DNA from: Sclerotiophoma versabilis
Lineage: Eukaryota > Ascomycota > Dothideomycetes > Pleosporales > Didymellaceae
DNA length: 64,000 nucleotides
Assembly (NCBI GenBank): GCA_012274445.1
Contig: JAAROD010000044.1
Location: 1,302,001 to 1,366,000 of the forward strand
Direction: 5' to 3'
Shown here: positions 60,246 through 64,000 of the stretch, in pieces
Layout: each line of letters begins with the position of its first letter
How positions within the stretch are numbered: the stretch's first letter is position 1
Notes under the pieces: generated by a model
What the model was told of the DNA's origin: nothing
What the model saw: the letters and a program-made list of their open reading frames with translations, nothing else
Databases searched by the model: none
Program-made: the position numbers and the translations under genes

Positions 60246-61852
60246 CTTTAAATTACTATTATTTATAGCTTAGAGCCTTATATATAAACTAGGCCTAGTA
60301 TACCTATCTTTTTACTTTAGAGTCTTCTATCTACTTTAAATTTTATTAACTACTAAATAGCTGCCTCTATACCTTAACCTTAACTCTTAGGTAACTATTA
60401 TTTCTTTCTCTCTCTTATATAATATACCTACTAACACTGCTATAGTTTAGCTCTTTAAGTCTACCTCTTCTTAACCTCTACTAGCTAGTCTAGCTTTTTA
60501 ACCTAATTAATACCTTAAGCTTACTAACTAGGCTATAGTACTTACCTCTTTAGCAGACTCTCCTACTATTTACCTAGTAACTATTATTACTACCTATCTT
60601 TCTAGCTTAGTAAAGTAAAAGAAGATTAAAAAAGCTAATAGTAGTAAGAAGAAGGCTATAAAAGTAGAAGCTATACTTAGTATAGCTCTATTAAAGTAGC
60701 CTACTAAGTACTCTATTATAGGCTTAGTCTCTTTATATCTATTTAATACTATAGCTAGTAGCTTAAGTAAAAATAATTAGTATACTATAGTAATAGCTAG
60801 AGATAGTTCTACTATATAGGTGCATAATTCTAATTATAGAGTAATAACCTCTTTAACCTTAAGGCTTTACCCTAAGGTAGCTAATATTACTAGTAATAGA
60901 ATAGTAAAATATCTAATTAATAAGTAGTCTTTAGTAGAAGAAGTCTAGTTCTAAGGCCTTCTTAATACTTTTACTCTAGGTTAGCTATAGTATATAGGCA
61001 GGAGTGCTCTTTAGATTAAGTAAACCTTAAATAGTACTCTTTCTTTACTTTTAAATATTCTTAGTTCTAATAGTACTTAGACTTATTATATAAAGAACTA
61101 GCTGCTGTTTTAGTTTTTAGAAGAAGAGAAGATAAAGAAAGATAGTTATATTTAGTTTTAGTAGCTGCTTTAGTAGCTATCTATTAAGACTCTTTTTTAC
61201 TTTTACTTTACTTTTATTATTTTAGGTATAAACTACTTACTTTCTTACTTTTATTATTTTAGGTATAGACTACTTACTTTCTTACTTTTTTATTATATAC
61301 TAGAGTTAGTTTAGCTTTTCCTACTACTACTAGCTAGTCTAGTTAGTAACTTCTTTTCCTTTAAAAAAAAGATACTCTTTAGCTAAAAAGAAGATATAGG
61401 CCTTTATTAAGTAAGGTACTTTATATATTTACTTAAGAAAGAGGTATATTTAACTAAGTATAGTAGCTTTTTCTTTTATTATTAAACTCTACTTATATAG
61501 CCTAGAATATACTAGTTATATATAATAATAGATTTAATAAGATTTATAAAGCTATATACTTACTTCTCTTATAGATACTTATTTAAGTTCTAGTTAGAGT
61601 TCTTATTACTAGTATTTACTACTATAGAATTTCTTATAGCTAAAGCTACCTCTTTCTATACCTACTATAGTACTATATATAAGTATAGTACTATCTTAAT
61701 AGAAAAAAATAGCTTTACTATACTAAGAATAGTATAAGAGTAGTATATATATAGAAGAAAGTTTATAATATTCTTTTCTTATATATTATAAATATACTTA
61801 AACCTTAAGAATCTTATAAATATAAAGCTATATAAAGGCTTAGTTAGTACTT

Positions 61853-62045
61853 AAAGCCTACTATAATCTTATACCTTAACTATAAAAGATAGAGTAAAGC
61901 TAAGAGGTAGTATAACTTAGCTATTACTTAAAGCCTACTATAATCTTACGCCTTAACTATAAAAGATAGAGTAGAGCTAAGAGGTAGTATAACTTAGCTA
62001 TTACTTAAAGCCTACTATAATCTTACACCTTAACTACTAAAAGTA
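61853..62045. repeat. tandem repeat, 77-bp unit, 2.5 copies
   Basis: The unit begins AAAGCCTACTATAATCTTA and contains CCTTAACTATAAAAGATAGAG and AAGAGGTAGTATAACTTAGC. Equivalent bases lie at 61,856, 61,933 and 62,010, so the period is exactly 77 bp. The first two copies differ at only a few positions. Confidence 0.9.
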
Positions 62046-63269
62046 GAGTAGAGGTAGTACTAATAGAGTAGATAGGTACCTTAGCATCTATATACTTATA
62101 ATATCTATAGTAGAAGTAGTCTAGAATATTCTATCTTATCTAGTTTTTTTTTATTTAAAAGTAAGGTATAGATAGTAATTAGAGAACTTTCCTATGCCTA
62201 AACTAACTAAAACTACCTAGAATACTAGAAATATAACTTACTAGAGTAGATAGGCCTAAAACTAAATACTAAATCTAATTAATAGTATATCTTAGAGTAG
62301 AGTATAAGTAGTGCTAGTAGAGTAAATAGATAGAATTAGGTCTATATACTTATAGTACTTATATAGTAACTAGCTTTATATACCTTAAAAGAGTTATAAT
62401 AAGCTATAGTATATAGATAATAGATTATACTATAAATAGCATACTTATAATTTTATTATAGTAAGTAATAGAGATAAATATAGTTTTATACTTTTAGTTA
62501 TATTATACTTTATTTCTAGCCTAGAGAAAGTAAGTTTATCTTAGAGTTATAATATATATATCTTTACTTTAGTAGTATTAATATATATATTATAGACTTA
62601 TAAGTAAGTCTTTTAGTATATAAAACTATAATATAATAACTAAGACTCTAACTAGCCTAAGGTAGTTTTAGTTTAGTAGTAAAAACCTTTCTATATATAT
62701 AGCCTTACTATTATTCTTAACTCTTTTATAGAAACTTATATTATAAGGTTATAACTCTAAGCCTCTTATAAAGCTTTTACTTTATATACCTATTTAGATT
62801 ACTTATATATATTTAATAATTTACTAAACTTTTATACTTACTAATCTTTCTATATTACTTATAAAGGTAATAGAAAGTAGGTTTTTTAATTTATAGACCT
62901 AATAATAAGTATACTATAATAGAAAAAATTATTCTATATTCTTACTATATAGCCTAGTTAGACTAGTTCTACTTTTAGCTTACTATTAACCTATAGGTAG
63001 TTAGTTTAATTTCTACCTAGAGTACTTTTTTTACTTTTATTTTATTTCTATATAGAGATGCAGCTATATAAGTATATACTAGATAGTAAGTAAATAAAAT
63101 CTATTTCTTCTTAGAAATAGTATTTAGTAGCTAGATAGAAGAGACTTAAACTATTATAGAGTAGATAAGTAATAATAAATTAACTTAAATAATATAGATT
63201 TACTTTTACTCTATCTTCTATAGAGTATTCTATATACTACTTACCTAATCTCTAGTAGTATAGTATAAT

Positions 63270-63610
63270 TAGCTGTAGTAAAGTTATATAGTAAGTATAA
63301 TAGTAGTATAATAGTAGAAAAGCTAAAATAAAGTTATATTTTAGCTATAATAGTAGTATAATAGTAGAAATATTAAAGTTAAGTTAAGTTTTAGATAAAA
63401 TATTAGTATAATAGCAGTATAATAGTAGGAAAGCTAAAGTAAAGTTAAGTTTTAGATATAATAGTAATATAATAGCAGAGATACTAAAGTAAAGTCTATT
63501 TTTTAAGTAAAATAGTAGTATAATAGTAGAAAAGCTAAAGTAAAGTTATATTTTAGATATAATAGTAGTATAATAGTAGTATAATAGTAGAAAAGCTATA
63601 GTAAAGTAAG
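63270..63610. repeat. minisatellite with ~55-65-bp unit, about six copies
   Basis: Units consist of AATAGTAGTATAATAGTAG, then AAAAGCTAAAGTAAAGTTA and TTTTAGATAT with small variants. The inner AATAGTAGT word is itself repeated a variable number of times. Confidence 0.85.
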
Positions 63611-64000
63611 ATTATATATATAGGCCTCTAGAAAAGTAATATATAAAAAAGCCTCTACCTCTTCTAACTTTTCTAAGAGTTAGCCCCTAATACAGCAGCT
63701 TTATATACTTAAGCTACTTTATTATACTATTTAGAAGTAATATTTAATAGAACTAAAGATACTATTAGAAAGCCTACTATCTAAAGTATTTTATAATAAA
63801 GTCTTAAGATATTTAGACTATTATAATAGCTCTAAAAGTTAGCTCTAATATAAGTATAGTAAGTAGTTTTTAGTAGAGAAAATACTTAGTATGTTAGTAT
63901 AATATAGTACTTTACTAGGCTATTACTATACTACTTACTTTATAGAAACTAGTGTGCTAACTATAGCTTATATAGTAAATAGTTTTACTAGAAAACTTTA

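Larger units (their letters stand above)
45750..64000. other. second AT-rich, RIP-degraded isochore (continues past the window)
   Basis: It has the same base and dinucleotide character as 7,750-38,400 and no undamaged gene. Identified content is the RecQ-like helicase pseudogene,  a large unassigned coding-like region, a Glu/Lys-rich segment and several minisatellites. From 58,700 to 64,000 I could not assign any domain. Confidence 0.9.
58700..64000. other. AT-rich DNA with no assignable gene
   Basis: Apart from the tandem repeats listed, this 5.3-kb stretch holds only RIP-type sequence. Some plus-strand stretches (60,450-61,000; 62,280-63,100) give protein-like composition when stops are read through, but no family motif could be anchored. 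Confidence 0.35.

Noticed and set aside
1..64000. tRNA or rRNA genes
   Set aside because: I saw no convincing cloverleaf or rRNA-like sequence in the GC-balanced parts. A covariance-model search would be needed to exclude them.

Overview
The window is genomic DNA of a filamentous ascomycete, most likely a plant-associated Dothideomycete (Pleosporales-like). The evidence is short GT-AG introns of about 45-130 bp, a CFEM-rhodopsin receptor, a small cysteine-rich secreted protein, pogo-like transposase tails, chromovirus and copia retrotransposons, a DUF3505/RecQ-like helicase, and a strong split between GC-balanced and extremely AT-rich DNA. The AT-rich DNA has the look of repeat-induced point mutation (RIP): CA, TG and CG dinucleotides are almost absent, stops are almost all TAA/TAG, and surviving C lies mainly in CT, CC or GC contexts.

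Layout. (1) 1-7,750: GC-balanced DNA with the tail of a possible gene, a broken esterase-like hydrolase, an intact zinc-free medium-chain oxidoreductase (minus strand), a decayed pogo transposase tail and a 33-bp minisatellite. (2) 7,750-38,400: AT-rich block of nested, RIP-degraded LTR retrotransposons. It holds a minus-strand gypsy element (7,895-20,561) containing a copia element (10,926-15,541), a plus-strand chromovirus (about 20,560-24,700), a gypsy integrase fragment (27,300-28,650), and a minus-strand copia element (about 29,900-36,480). That last copia is split by a fresh, unmutated solo LTR (33,744-34,242). An unrecognised decayed gene lies across the right edge (37,080-38,660). (3) 38,400-45,750: a GC-balanced island of about 7 kb with a broken cysteine-rich secreted protein gene, an apparently intact eight-exon CFEM-GPCR gene, a pogo transposase tail, a paired-TIR mini-element and the 5' part of an aspartyl protease gene that decays by RIP-type changes at the island edge. 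(4) 45,750-64,000: a second AT-rich block, with a RIP-degraded DUF3505/RecQ helicase, a large unidentified decayed coding region, a Glu/Lys-rich segment and several minisatellites.

Only two genes look functional: the oxidoreductase and the CFEM receptor. Genes at both edges of the central island change from nearly normal to RIP-degraded sequence, as expected if RIP leaks from repeats into neighbouring genes. Domain assignments inside the AT-rich blocks were made by reading frames while treating TAA/TAG as possible former CAA/CAG/TGG codons. They are secure only where several family motifs line up, and their ends are approximate.
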